The position numbers and the translations under genes were made by a program. The notes under the pieces are model-generated. The model was not told where the DNA came from and did no database searches. It worked only from the letters and a program-made list of their open reading frames with translations. A stretch of 64,000 bases of DNA from CAZYFH01 sp965249175 (GTDB taxonomy: Bacteria > Acidobacteriota > Vicinamibacteria > Vicinamibacterales > UBA8438), in assembly GCA_965249175.1 (NCBI GenBank), contig OZ252227.1, positions 4,712,001 to 4,776,000 of the forward strand. The letters run 5' to 3'. This document shows positions 1 through 7,988 of the stretch, in pieces. Position 1 is the first letter of the stretch. Each line of letters opens with the position of its first letter.

Positions 1-522
1 ACGTTCCCAGGCGTGCAAGGCGGCACGAACTGGTACTCGCCGTCGTATAGCCCGTCGACCAGATTGTTCTACCTGTCGGCGTGGGAGGGCTACGGCTCGG
101 TCTTCGAGGCCCAGGAGGCCGAATACCAGGAAGGCCGCCTCTTCCTCGGCGGGCGCCCCGCGGCGCCGGATCCTTCGAGTGTCATCCCCGGCCTGGCGCG
201 GGGACCCATCAACACGTGGACCGAGGCGAACGGCACCGGCTCGGTCATCGCCATCGATCCGACGACGGGCGAGGAACAGTGGAAGTTCGACATGACCGAC
301 GTCACGAGCAGTGGCATCCTCACGACCGCCACCGACCTGCTCTTCACCGGTGGCCGGGAAGGGTACTTCCACGCCCTCGATGCGCAGGACGGCGAGTTGC
401 TCTGGAAGACGACGCTCGGCGGGATGATCGCCAACGGGCCGATCAGCTATGGAGTCGACGGTCGGCAATACGTCGCCGTGGCGTCCGGCAACGGGATGTT
501 CGTGTTCGCCTTGCGGGATTGA
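1..522 (+). CDS. PQQ-dependent dehydrogenase, C-terminal part (cut by window edge)
   Basis: The reading frame is open from the first base and stops at TGA 520-522, so the start lies upstream of the window. The visible 173 residues are the end of a quinoprotein beta-propeller. They contain the family block GGTNWYSPSYSP near the start, a propeller repeat with TTGEEQWKFD, another with AQDGELLWK, and the closing strand YGVDGRQYVAVASGNGMFVF. By family such proteins are periplasmic alcohol or sugar dehydrogenases that pass electrons to a cytochrome or quinone. The cofactor and metal site lie outside the window, so the substrate cannot be judged. A second member of the family lies at 20504-22219. 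Confidence 0.9.
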   Translation, partial: TFPGVQGGTNWYSPSYSPSTRLFYLSAWEGYGSVFEAQEAEYQEGRLFLGGRPAAPDPSSVIPGLARGPINTWTEANGTGSVIAIDPTTGEEQWKFDMTDVTSSGILTTATDLLFTGGREGYFHALDAQDGELLWKTTLGGMIANGPISYGVDGRQYVAVASGNGMFVFALRD

Positions 523-528
523 GCGTTG

Positions 529-609
529 CGCGGGCTTTCAAGCCCGCGTGGCAAGGCTAGAGTCGTAGCGCGGGCCTTCAGGCCCGCGTGGCAAGGCTAA
601 AGCCTTGCC
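529..609. repeat. Three consecutive palindromes between convergent genes
   Basis: Two near-identical GC hairpins (529-548 and 569-588, arm CGCGGGC...GCCCGCG) are each followed by TGGCAAGGCTA. The second is followed directly by another perfect hairpin, GGCAAGGCT-AA-AGCCTTGCC (590-609). The block fills the gap between two convergent stop codons and could act as a bidirectional terminator. The duplicated unit also looks like a REP-type intergenic repeat. There is no long T tract. Confidence 0.7.
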
Positions 610-1806
610 CTACGTTAACGTGGCCGCGACGGTCGCACCCGCACACGCGGCGAGATACCCTGTCGCGGCCGCTACACCGCCGGCGCGATGCGGCACGTCC
701 GCCACCTGGAGTCCCATCTCGATACCGGCGAGCGTGCCCAGCACGCTAAGGTCATTGAGGTCGCCGAGATGACCGACCCGGAAAATCTGGCCGGCCAGCT
801 TCGACAGCCCCACCCCGAGTGACAGATCGAAGCGGTCCAGCAGCAGGTCGAGGAGCGTCCCCGCGTCGCGTCCCGCCGGCATCATCACGGCGGTGATCGA
901 CGAGCTGTACTCGTCGGGATTCGCGCACAGGATCTCGAGGTCCCACGCGGTCACCGCGCGACGCGTCGCCTCCGCATGCCTGTCATGGCGAGCGAAAACG
1001 TTCGCCAGCCCCTCCTCGTTCAGCAGGTCGAGCGCTTCACGCAGGCCGTAGAGCAGGTTGGTGGCGGGGGTATACGGAAAGACCCCCTTCCGGTTCGCCG
1101 CGAGCACGTCGCTCCAGTCCCAGAAGCTGCGCGGGAGTGATGCCGTCGCGTGCGCGGCAAGCGCCCTGTCACTGACCGCGTTGAAGCTGAGACCGGGCGG
1201 CAGCATCAGCCCCTTCTGCGACGCCCCCACGGTCACATCGACCTGCCACTCGTCGTGGCGGTAGTCGATCGACGCCAGCGACGAGATAGTGTCGACCATG
1301 AACAGCGCGGGATGACGGGCGCCGTCGATCGCGTGGCGCACCAGTGGAATCCGACTCGCGACGCCCGTCGACGTCTCGTTGTGCACGACGCAGACGGCCT
1401 TGATGGCGTGGGCGGCATCGTCCGCCAACCGCGCTTCCACCGCGGCCGGATCGACGCCGTGTCGCCAATCGCCTGGCATGAGCTCGGTGGCGAGCCCCAG
1501 CTTGTCGGCGATGCCCTGCCACAACGTCGCGAAGTGCCCCGTCTCCGCCATCAGCACCCGGTCGCCTGCCGACAGCGTGTTGACCAGCGCCGCTTCCCAC
1601 GCCCCCGTTCCGGAGGCCGGGTAGATCACGACAGGCCCCGCCGTCCCGAAGACGCCGCGCAGGTCGTCGAGCACCGAGCCCGCCAGGGCACGGAACTCCG
1701 GACCGCGGTGATCGATGGTTGGCCGGGCCATCGCACGCAGCACCCGCTCGGGCACGTTCGTCGGGCCCGGGATCTGGAGAAAATGTCGTCCGCCGCGATG
1801 TGCCAT
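610..1806 (-). CDS. Serine/alanine-glyoxylate aminotransferase family (class V PLP enzyme)
   Basis: This is a fold-type I PLP enzyme of the SgaA/AGXT branch, which transfers an amino group from serine or alanine to glyoxylate. The N-terminus FLQIPGPTNVPERVL and the block ASGTGAWEAALVN are typical of the branch. The PLP lysine is in GASQKGLMLPPGL (Lys198 from the chosen start). The length of 398 aa is normal. I chose ATG 1806-1804 because GAGGGAG lies about 9 nt upstream. An ATG at 1848 would add 14 Arg-rich residues. It is divergent from a 2-hydroxyacid dehydrogenase, which suggests a shared glycolate/glyoxylate role (inference). Serine-pyruvate or alanine-glyoxylate specificity cannot be told apart by eye. 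Confidence 0.85.
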   Translation of the reverse strand: MAHRGGRHFLQIPGPTNVPERVLRAMARPTIDHRGPEFRALAGSVLDDLRGVFGTAGPVVIYPASGTGAWEAALVNTLSAGDRVLMAETGHFATLWQGIADKLGLATELMPGDWRHGVDPAAVEARLADDAAHAIKAVCVVHNETSTGVASRIPLVRHAIDGARHPALFMVDTISSLASIDYRHDEWQVDVTVGASQKGLMLPPGLSFNAVSDRALAAHATASLPRSFWDWSDVLAANRKGVFPYTPATNLLYGLREALDLLNEEGLANVFARHDRHAEATRRAVTAWDLEILCANPDEYSSSITAVMMPAGRDAGTLLDLLLDRFDLSLGVGLSKLAGQIFRVGHLGDLNDLSVLGTLAGIEMGLQVADVPHRAGGVAAATGYLAACAGATVAATLT

Positions 1807-1930
1807 GCGTACCAGCTCCCTCTCCGCCGTGCGGCGCGCGCGGGGCACTCGGGCCGAGCCCCGGCGTCACAAGGTCACAGTATGCCACTGCTCGCGCACC
1901 GCCGTGGCCGGCCGGCGATCCGCCGGCGTT

Positions 1931-1936
1931 TATACT
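1931..1936 (+). promoter_or_regulatory. Putative -10 box of a leaderless transcript
   Basis: TATACT lies 7 nt before the ATG at 1944, and there is no Shine-Dalgarno sequence in between. That spacing puts the transcript start at or next to the start codon. No convincing -35 box is visible; the upstream stretch is GC-palindromic. This is an inference only. Confidence 0.35.
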
Positions 1937-1943
1937 GCGCCGC

Positions 1944-4814
1944 ATGAGCCAGGCGTTGCGTGATGATCTCGAAGCGCATCTCGACGGCGAGGTGCGCTTC
2001 GACGAGATCTCACGCGCGCTCTACTCCACCGACGCCAGCGTCTATCGAATCGAGCCGCTCGGCGTTGCCATCGTGCGATCACGCGACGACGTGGTGCGTG
2101 CCATCACGTGCGCCCGCCGGCACGGAACCTCGATCACGGCGCGAGGCGGCGGGACCTCGCAGGCCGGGCAAGCCATCGGCGCCGGCCTCCAGCTCGACAC
2201 CTCCAAGTACTTCAATCGCCTGCTCGAGGTGAACGTCGAGGAGCGCTGGGCGCGGGTGGAGCCGGGGATCGTGCTCGACGAGCTGAACGCCCAGCTCGCG
2301 GTGCATGGACTGCGGTTCGCGCCCGATATCTCGACGGCCAACCGCGCCACGATCGGCGGGATGATCAGCAACAACTCCAGCGGCGCGCGGTCGGTGATCT
2401 ACGGGAAGACCATCGACCATGTACTCGACCTGCACGTCGCGCTGTCGGACGGCGGAATCGCCCATCTACGACCGCTGGGGGCGGCCGAGCTTGAGCAGGC
2501 CTGCGACGGTGACGCGCTCGAAGCACATTGCTATCGCGCTGTCCGCGACCAGGCAGACGCGCTGGCGGCCGAGATCGACCGCCGCTACCCGAAGATCCTC
2601 AGGCGTGTCGGCGGCTACAACCTCGACGCGTTCGTCGACCGTACCCGTCCGTTCAATCTCGCCAAGCTGATCGTGGGGTCCGAGGGGACGCTGGGCATCG
2701 TCGTCGAGGCGCGCCTCAACCTCGTGCCGCTGCCACAGGCCAAGGCGGTACTGACGATCGAGTTCGACCACCTGCTCGACGCGCTCGGCGCGACACCGGA
2801 CATCCTCGAACACCGCCCGTCGGCGGTTGAGGTGATGGACCGCGCGATCCTCGACCATGCGCGCGAGAACCCGCTGCTCGACGCCATGCGACGCGCGGTG
2901 CTCCACGGCGACCCCGGCGCGCTCCTCTGCGTGGAGCTGTATGACGATGGCGCGGGCGCGCTCACGTCCAGGCTCGAGCGTCTGGAAGCCACTGTCGCGG
3001 CGCAGGGCAGCGTGCAACACACCACCCGCGCGGTCTCGTCGGCGGACCAGGCGCGCATCTGGCAGCTCCGCCAGTCGTCGCTCGGACTGTCGATGGCGAT
3101 GAAGGGGGACGCCAAGAGCATCTCGTTTGTCGAGGACACCGCGGTCGCGCCGGAGCAGCTCCGCGACTACATCGAGCGCTTCCTCGCGATCGTCGAACGC
3201 CATGGGACCACGGCGGGCGTCTACGCGCACGCGTCGGTCGGGTGCCTGCATGTCCGCCCGGTCGTCAACCTGAAGACCGAGCAGGGCGTGCGACAGTTCG
3301 AGGCCATCGCCAACGACATCGCCGACCTCGTCCTGGAGTACGGCGGCGCGCTATCGGGTGAGCATGGCGACGGGCTCGTCCGGGGCCCGTTCGTCGAGAA
3401 GATGTTCGGGTCTGCGATCTACGATGCGTTCCGGACGATCAAACGGACATTTGACCCTGACGGACTCTTCAACCCGGGCAAGATCGTCGACACACCGCCG
3501 CTCACCGCCAACCTCCGCTACGGCGCCGGGTATCGGACGCCGGACCCCGAGACGTTCTTCGACTATACGGCGCATGGCGGGCTTGGACGCGCCGTCGAGA
3601 TGTGCAGCGGCGTGGGCGCCTGCCGAAAAACGCTGACCGGCACGATGTGCCCCTCCTACATGGCGACTCGCGACGAGGCGCACACCACCCGTGGCAGGGC
3701 GAACGCGCTGCGGCTCGCCATGGCCGGCCGCCTCGACGGCGATGACCGCGGCGTCTACGACGTCCTCGACCTCTGCCTCGAGTGCCGCGCGTGCAAGACG
3801 GAATGCCCTGTCGGCGTCGACATGGCCCGGTTCAAGAGCGAGTTCCTCGCGGGCTACTGGTCACGGCATGGCACGCCGGCGCGCGCCCGCGTGCTCGGCC
3901 ACATCCGCGGGCTGTCGGCGTGGGGAAGCCGCCTCGCGCCGCTCGTCAACCGGAGTCTCGGACTCGGCTGGGTGCGCCGGCTCAACGAGCGGCTACTGGG
4001 GATTGATCGGCGCAGGCCGCTGCCGCGGTGGACCTCGCGCACGCTCGCCTCCCGCTGGCGTGATCGTCCGGCCGCCGAGGGCGCACAGCGGGTCGTGCTC
4101 TTCAACGACACGTTCACGAACTACTACCACCCGGAGATCGGGACGGCGGCGGCCGACCTGCTCGAGGCGACCGGCTACGGCGTGACGATCGGACCGTCCG
4201 CCTGCTGCGGCCGCCCGCTCATCTCACAAGGTCTCTTGACGGTTGCCCGCGAGCGCGCCGCCGACGTGACCCGCCGGCTGCATCGCGAGGCGGTCGCCGG
4301 AACGCCGATTGTCGTGCTCGAGCCGAGCTGCCTCTCGGCGCTGCGGGACGACGTTCCGGCGCTCCTCCGTGGGCCACTGCAGGCCAAGGCGCAGCACGTC
4401 GCCGATGCGTGCGTCTCGTTCGAAGCCTTCCTCGAAGACACGCTCGCGTCGGGTCGCGCCGCCCTGGCGTTACGGGACGGCCCGACCCAGGTGGTGCTCC
4501 ACGGCCACTGTCATCAGCGATCGCTCGGTCTGGTCGCCCCGGCCCGGGCACTGCTCGCGCGGATTCCGGGCGCGAGGGTCACCGAGCTCGACGCCGGGTG
4601 CTGCGGGATGGCCGGGTCGTTCGGCTACGCGCGGGAGCATTTCGAGGTGTCGCGTCAGATCGCCGAGCGCCGACTGCTGCCCGCGGCGCGAGCGCTCGAG
4701 CCCGGAGGGGTCCTCGTGGCCGCGGGCACCTCGTGCCGACATCAGGTCCGCGACTTCACCGGGGTACGTGCGTCTCATCCGGCCGAGCTGCTGCGATCAC
4801 TGGTCGAGCCATGA
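1944..4814 (+). CDS. Fused FAD-binding and (4Fe-4S) D-2-hydroxyacid dehydrogenase (YdiJ/GlcD-GlcF type)
   Basis: A 956-aa fusion of a GlcD-like flavoprotein and a GlcF-like iron-sulfur part. The order is an FAD_binding_4 domain (about 35-250, with RGGGTSQAGQAIG and NNSSGARSVIYGKT), FAD-oxidase C-terminal domain (about 260-530, ending GEHGDGLVRGPF), a ferredoxin domain with Cys clusters from Cys554 and from Cys611 (CLECRACKTECP), and two CCG domains (Cys754 and Cys886). The layout matches E. coli YdiJ, a D-2-hydroxyglutarate dehydrogenase, and related D-lactate or glycolate dehydrogenases that feed membrane quinones. ATG 1944 was chosen because it fits the family N-terminus. The frame stays open upstream, but that is non-coding. 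It is divergent from the glyoxylate aminotransferase. The exact substrate is not determined. Confidence 0.9.
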   Translation: MSQALRDDLEAHLDGEVRFDEISRALYSTDASVYRIEPLGVAIVRSRDDVVRAITCARRHGTSITARGGGTSQAGQAIGAGLQLDTSKYFNRLLEVNVEERWARVEPGIVLDELNAQLAVHGLRFAPDISTANRATIGGMISNNSSGARSVIYGKTIDHVLDLHVALSDGGIAHLRPLGAAELEQACDGDALEAHCYRAVRDQADALAAEIDRRYPKILRRVGGYNLDAFVDRTRPFNLAKLIVGSEGTLGIVVEARLNLVPLPQAKAVLTIEFDHLLDALGATPDILEHRPSAVEVMDRAILDHARENPLLDAMRRAVLHGDPGALLCVELYDDGAGALTSRLERLEATVAAQGSVQHTTRAVSSADQARIWQLRQSSLGLSMAMKGDAKSISFVEDTAVAPEQLRDYIERFLAIVERHGTTAGVYAHASVGCLHVRPVVNLKTEQGVRQFEAIANDIADLVLEYGGALSGEHGDGLVRGPFVEKMFGSAIYDAFRTIKRTFDPDGLFNPGKIVDTPPLTANLRYGAGYRTPDPETFFDYTAHGGLGRAVEMCSGVGACRKTLTGTMCPSYMATRDEAHTTRGRANALRLAMAGRLDGDDRGVYDVLDLCLECRACKTECPVGVDMARFKSEFLAGYWSRHGTPARARVLGHIRGLSAWGSRLAPLVNRSLGLGWVRRLNERLLGIDRRRPLPRWTSRTLASRWRDRPAAEGAQRVVLFNDTFTNYYHPEIGTAAADLLEATGYGVTIGPSACCGRPLISQGLLTVARERAADVTRRLHREAVAGTPIVVLEPSCLSALRDDVPALLRGPLQAKAQHVADACVSFEAFLEDTLASGRAALALRDGPTQVVLHGHCHQRSLGLVAPARALLARIPGARVTELDAGCCGMAGSFGYAREHFEVSRQIAERRLLPAARALEPGGVLVAAGTSCRHQVRDFTGVRASHPAELLRSLVEP

Positions 4815-4864
4815 CTCCCACCGAGCGGGACCTCACACCGATACAATGAGCCGGGGAGTAGACG

Positions 4865-5113
4865 ATGCCTATCTACGAGTACACGTGCCGCGGCTGCAGC
4901 CACGAGTTCGAGGCGGTGGTGCTACCCAAGGGGTCACCGCCGGCCTGCCCGAAGTGCCGGAGCGAGGATCTCGAGCGTCGGCTATCGATGTTCGCCGTCA
5001 GCTCGAACGGCACGCGCGACATGCACCTGAAGTCGGCGCGGAAGCAGGCCGCCAAGGTCCGCCGCGACAAGGAAGTGGCCGACCACGAGATGATTCACCA
5101 TCACCATCATTAA
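4865..5113 (+). CDS. FmdB-family zinc-ribbon protein with natural oligo-His tail
   Basis: An 82-aa protein starting MPIYEYTCRGCSHEFE, with Cys pairs CRGC and CPKC that form the zinc ribbon of the FmdB/CxxC_CxxC_SSSS family. The segment FAVSSNGTRD follows, then a basic helix. The last five residues are His (CAC/CAT mixed codons), just before TAA 5111-5113. GGGGAG lies about 8 nt before the ATG. Members are small putative regulatory proteins, and no molecular role is firmly known. The His tail may add a metal-binding site (inference). It follows the large dehydrogenase by 50 bp in the same direction and is probably co-transcribed. Confidence 0.85.
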   Translation: MPIYEYTCRGCSHEFEAVVLPKGSPPACPKCRSEDLERRLSMFAVSSNGTRDMHLKSARKQAAKVRRDKEVADHEMIHHHHH

Positions 5114-5116
5114 TAT

Positions 5117-5142
5117 GACGGGGCTGCGCCCCGAACCCCCGC
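5117..5142. repeat. R3 repeat, copy 1
   Basis: A palindromic GC unit GACGGGGCTGCGCCCCGAAC plus CCCCGC, the reverse complement of the copies at 30012, 41164 and 59936. It sits between convergent stops of the zinc-ribbon gene and the membrane-protein gene. It could serve as a terminator, and its recurrence marks it as a dispersed repeat. Confidence 0.7.
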
Positions 5143-5159
5143 CCTGTGCGCGCCTTGCC

Positions 5160-6491
5160 TTACCCGGCTGCGAGATATCTCGTCAGGGCGGGATAGACCC
5201 AGTCCTCGAGCACGAACGTGACGGCCCCCGGATCGGCCACTGATCCTGATACGGGCGACCGCGCGGCCGCCCGTGCGTTCGCCATCAGGAAGCCGAACCG
5301 GCGGTGGCGCGCGTCCGTGGCCACGAACAGCACTTTGTTGCCGAGATCGAAGCGAAGTGTTTCGATCAGCGCGGCGAGAAACGCTCTGCGCTCTTCGACG
5401 CCTTGACGTGCGTGCAGGAGGGCGCCATCGATCCAGGCCGTAATCTCTCCGGAGAGCGCGTCACTCCACTCGGGCGTCGGCTGCGTGGTCGACGAAGGGC
5501 GCCGTGGCCTCGCATCCTCCAAGACCGCGGCGCCGATCGCGACCAGGAGCACGAAAAGGTCGATGAAGATGGCGAGAAAGAGCGCGAACACGGTCGGGTA
5601 GTCGCTCCGGGTGAATGTGTGCGACAGATCGAAGACGGGTGCGAGGTCCTCGAGGGCGTACACGGGCGCCTCCTCGGACAAGACATCGTCGCGGGCAAAC
5701 AGCTCGTAGCGCGGCGCCGCAGGCAGCGCGACGGCCTCACAGCGCACCATCTGCAGATCGCGCTGCGGGACACTCGCCAACGCGAGATCGAAGCGACGTA
5801 AGCGCTCGCGGTTGTCGATGCCCGCCTCGAAGATGTGCTCGCTGACGCCCCACTGCTGTCGCGCGGCGCGCAGGTTGTCGGCAATCTGCTGAATAGCTGC
5901 GCGCTCCGTCTCGAGGGAACCGTAGATCAGCGCCTGTCCCGGCCCCTGTGGGTAGGGACGCTGCACCCTCCCTTCCCAACTCTCTATCTTGCGCTGCACG
6001 CGATCGCAGACGCCACCGAGGTAGCAGTGATCGGTCTCATCGCACGTCGATGTCGTCCACCCTTCGGACCGCTCCAATTCGAGCCACCCCGCAAGACGAA
6101 GCTGGAGCTCGTCGCTTGCGGCGACGCTCGCGTCGATCTCCGTGGCCACAGTCGCCGACCGTTGGCGGAGATCGTCGAACAGGGCGCGCCGCGCCTCCTC
6201 GGGACGGATTTCAGCAGTGAACTCGCTCTGCAACATGACATACGAGAACACCACCGAGAAGGGCATGGTCACGCAATACAGCGCGACGACGAGGGCTCGC
6301 ATCTTGACTTCGCCCGCGGCGATCAACCACGCCAGACCGAAAAGGCCGACCTGCACCGCGAGAGCAAGGGGCCATGCGAGCACTACCGGCAGATAACGCG
6401 CGAGGCCGATTCCGGTCGTCAGGAGTGACACGCAGGCGGCGACGACCGACGCGAAGAGAAGCAGGTTCCAGAACAACGACCAGCGATTCAT
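5160..6491 (-). CDS. Membrane protein of unknown function
   Basis: A 443-aa protein that I do not recognise. The N-terminus has three hydrophobic segments (about residues 8-30, 35-62 and 68-92). A large hydrophilic domain follows (about 95-315) with acidic and Gln/Arg-rich, probably helical stretches and four Cys in the cluster STCDETDHCYLGGVCDR. A fourth membrane segment follows at about 320-350 (ALFLAIFIDLFVLLVAIGAA), then a cytoplasmic tail of about 95 residues. This predicts a big extracytoplasmic loop that may be disulphide-bonded. ATG 6491 was preferred over 6515 because AGGTGGAG lies 4-5 nt upstream. The layout resembles a sensor or transport accessory protein, but there is no catalytic motif. 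Confidence 0.75.
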   Translation of the reverse strand: MNRWSLFWNLLLFASVVAACVSLLTTGIGLARYLPVVLAWPLALAVQVGLFGLAWLIAAGEVKMRALVVALYCVTMPFSVVFSYVMLQSEFTAEIRPEEARRALFDDLRQRSATVATEIDASVAASDELQLRLAGWLELERSEGWTTSTCDETDHCYLGGVCDRVQRKIESWEGRVQRPYPQGPGQALIYGSLETERAAIQQIADNLRAARQQWGVSEHIFEAGIDNRERLRRFDLALASVPQRDLQMVRCEAVALPAAPRYELFARDDVLSEEAPVYALEDLAPVFDLSHTFTRSDYPTVFALFLAIFIDLFVLLVAIGAAVLEDARPRRPSSTTQPTPEWSDALSGEITAWIDGALLHARQGVEERRAFLAALIETLRFDLGNKVLFVATDARHRRFGFLMANARAAARSPVSGSVADPGAVTFVLEDWVYPALTRYLAAG

Positions 6492-6499
6492 GACTCCAC

Positions 6500-6535
6500 C
6501 TAGTGTCCCTGACACTTAACCCCAGAGCTCTGGGG
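6500..6535. repeat. R2 and compact R1 repeat, back to back
   Basis: CTAGTGTCCCTGACAC (6500-6515, an AGTGTC/GACACT palindrome) is followed 2 nt later by AACCCCAGAGCTCTGGGGT. This carries the perfect 16-bp palindrome CCCCAGAGCTCTGGGG at 6520-6535. These are members of two repeat families found elsewhere in the window, placed just upstream of the membrane-protein start. Confidence 0.75.
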
Positions 6536-6567
6536 TGTAAACGCGACAGCGTGCCAAAAGTTCCGCA

Positions 6568-7521
6568 TCAGACGGCCCTCGCCAACTCGACCTCCCTTCC
6601 GGCTGGGAACCGCTTCCTCAGAACCGTGGCCAGAAACTGAACGTAGTACCGGAGCAGCAGCAGCGCGGCGCCGCCGGCCATCATGCTCATCGGGCCAAGC
6701 GTCATCGCGACAGCGGGCGGCAGGCTATTGATCTGGATCTCGCCCAGAGGAAGTCCCGTGGCCTCGAGTATGCCGACGACGAACAGGTACGCGCCCGAGA
6801 GTGTGAGCCCAATGCCGATCACCCCAACGGTGACGGCCACGCTCGCTGCGGCAAGGCTCACCGCCGCGACGACGCCTGCGGCCTTCACCAATCCAGCGAA
6901 TGTCCGGACGCGGCGCATGGCGGCGGCGACGATGGTCGTCACGAGTCCGCCAAGGGCCCTGGCGCGCCGCATGCTCATAGCAGCGACCGTTTTCACGAGT
7001 ACACCGAGCGCGAGCACCCCGCGCGCGCCCGCGATGAGGACGGGCTTCAGAAATCCGGCGAGCCGTCGTACTCCGCGGAGGCCCGCCACGACGGCGGCGT
7101 GGAGGACGCCGCCGAGCACCCAGACGCCATGCAGTCCAGCCGCGGCGATGGCCCGCACGCGCCTGCCGAGCGACCACGCGACTCGCGTTCCGGCAGCCAC
7201 GATGGCCCGCAGGACCCTGACAGGCAACCAGGGGCGGCGTATGCGCGCGGAGGCGACGGTCTCCGGGGATCCGCCGACCGCGCCGACGTCGCGCCGCCCG
7301 CGCGGGTTCAAGCCCAATTCGACCGCATACGCCCGCGCGAGGACGTCCGCTGGACCCAGCGTCTCGAGGACCGCGGCGAGACCCTGACCCGCAGCAGTGG
7401 CCTCGGCTATGTGATTGCGGATCTCATCGGTGATTTCTTGTCGCTCCGGGAAGTCGTACTCGTTGATGGCGCTCTCCAAGCGGGTCAAATAGCGTTCGAC
7501 GACCGGATGTCGGTGGATCAC
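6568..7521 (-). CDS. HAAS-domain membrane protein with exact 18-residue tandem repeats
   Basis: 317 aa. Residues 1-72 form a HAAS (DUF1700-like) helical domain: YLTRLESAI, FPERQEITDEIRNHI and LGPADVLARAYA. Such domains are normally encoded next to PadR regulators and precede membrane domains. Residues 102-227 consist of seven consecutive 18-residue units, for example RVLRAIVAAGTRVAWSLG. Each has hydrophobic Leu/Val/Ala positions, a mid-unit Ala-Gly/Ala-Met and a Leu-Gly or Phe-Ala end. Two true membrane segments follow (about 225-255 and 270-298). The PadR gene is directly upstream and overlaps by 4 bp. By family this is the effector or sensor partner of PadR. The repeat section is not something I know from the family. 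Confidence 0.8.
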   Translation of the reverse strand: MIHRHPVVERYLTRLESAINEYDFPERQEITDEIRNHIAEATAAGQGLAAVLETLGPADVLARAYAVELGLNPRGRRDVGAVGGSPETVASARIRRPWLPVRVLRAIVAAGTRVAWSLGRRVRAIAAAGLHGVWVLGGVLHAAVVAGLRGVRRLAGFLKPVLIAGARGVLALGVLVKTVAAMSMRRARALGGLVTTIVAAAMRRVRTFAGLVKAAGVVAAVSLAAASVAVTVGVIGIGLTLSGAYLFVVGILEATGLPLGEIQINSLPPAVAMTLGPMSMMAGGAALLLLRYYVQFLATVLRKRFPAGREVELARAV

Positions 7522-7889
7522 GCGGCCACTCCTTTACGTAGGCAACGATCGACTGCGACCACCATCTCCGCCCACTCCCGTTCCAGCGCCGCAAGTCGCA
7601 TCCGCCCCTTGGACGTGAGTCGGTAGTACTGCCGAGGCGGTCCAGCGGGCGAGTCGGCAGCGAACGTCTCGAGGTGACGATCGGTCTTCAGGCGACGAAG
7701 CAGGGGGTAGACGGTATTCTCGCCGGCGGCCAGGGGGCCGAGCGTGTTCAACATCGTGACGATTTCGTATCCGTAGCTTGCAACCTCGCCAAGCAGCTTG
7801 AGGACACAGAGTTCCAACACGCCGCGGCGCCATTGCGGCGTCCGGTCGCTCCGGGCCACATCGACCACGCCTGGCTCTTCGGAACTCAT
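7518..7889 (-). CDS. PadR-family transcriptional regulator
   Basis: About 123 aa with the PadR winged-helix signature: GVLELCVLKLLGEVASYGYEI (broken here as GVLELCVLKLL and YGYEI), then NTVYPLLRRLK, then PRQYYRLTSKGR, then a C-terminal dimer helix EREWAEMVVAVDRCL. PadR proteins repress their own operon and release DNA upon ligand binding. It overlaps the downstream HAAS gene by 4 bp (ATGA), so the two are translationally coupled. ATG 7889 was chosen. The GTG at 7898 lies inside a 22-bp palindrome that is better explained as operator. No Shine-Dalgarno is visible before either start. Confidence 0.9.
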   Translation of the reverse strand: MSSEEPGVVDVARSDRTPQWRRGVLELCVLKLLGEVASYGYEIVTMLNTLGPLAAGENTVYPLLRRLKTDRHLETFAADSPAGPPRQYYRLTSKGRMRLAALEREWAEMVVAVDRCLRKGVAA

Positions 7890-7896
7890 GTGCGTC

Positions 7897-7918
7897 ACAC
7901 AGTAGCATGCTACTGTGT
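7897..7918. promoter_or_regulatory. padR operator (putative): Perfect 22-bp palindrome, candidate PadR operator
   Basis: The two 11-nt halves ACACAGTAGCA and TGCTACTGTGT are exact reverse complements with no spacer. The site begins 8 bp upstream of the PadR ATG, where binding would block its own transcription. The divergent PLP-enzyme gene starts 71 bp away on the other side and may share the control. Confidence 0.7.
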
Positions 7919-7988
7919 AACGCGCAATAGTTGGTTGGGTCCGAACCGTCTACAGTCACCGGGAAAACGAACGCCGTGAGGAGAGACC

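Noticed and set aside
1150..1947. Long plus-strand open frame opposite the aminotransferase gene
   Set aside because: Arg/Pro/His-rich low-complexity translation, no domain pattern, fully antisense to a well-supported PLP enzyme. It is a high-GC shadow frame.
5098..5113. His codons at the end of the zinc-ribbon gene as a sign of a cloned, tagged construct
   Set aside because: Only five His, mixed codons, and natural chromosomal flanks with R3 repeat. No vector sequence is visible.
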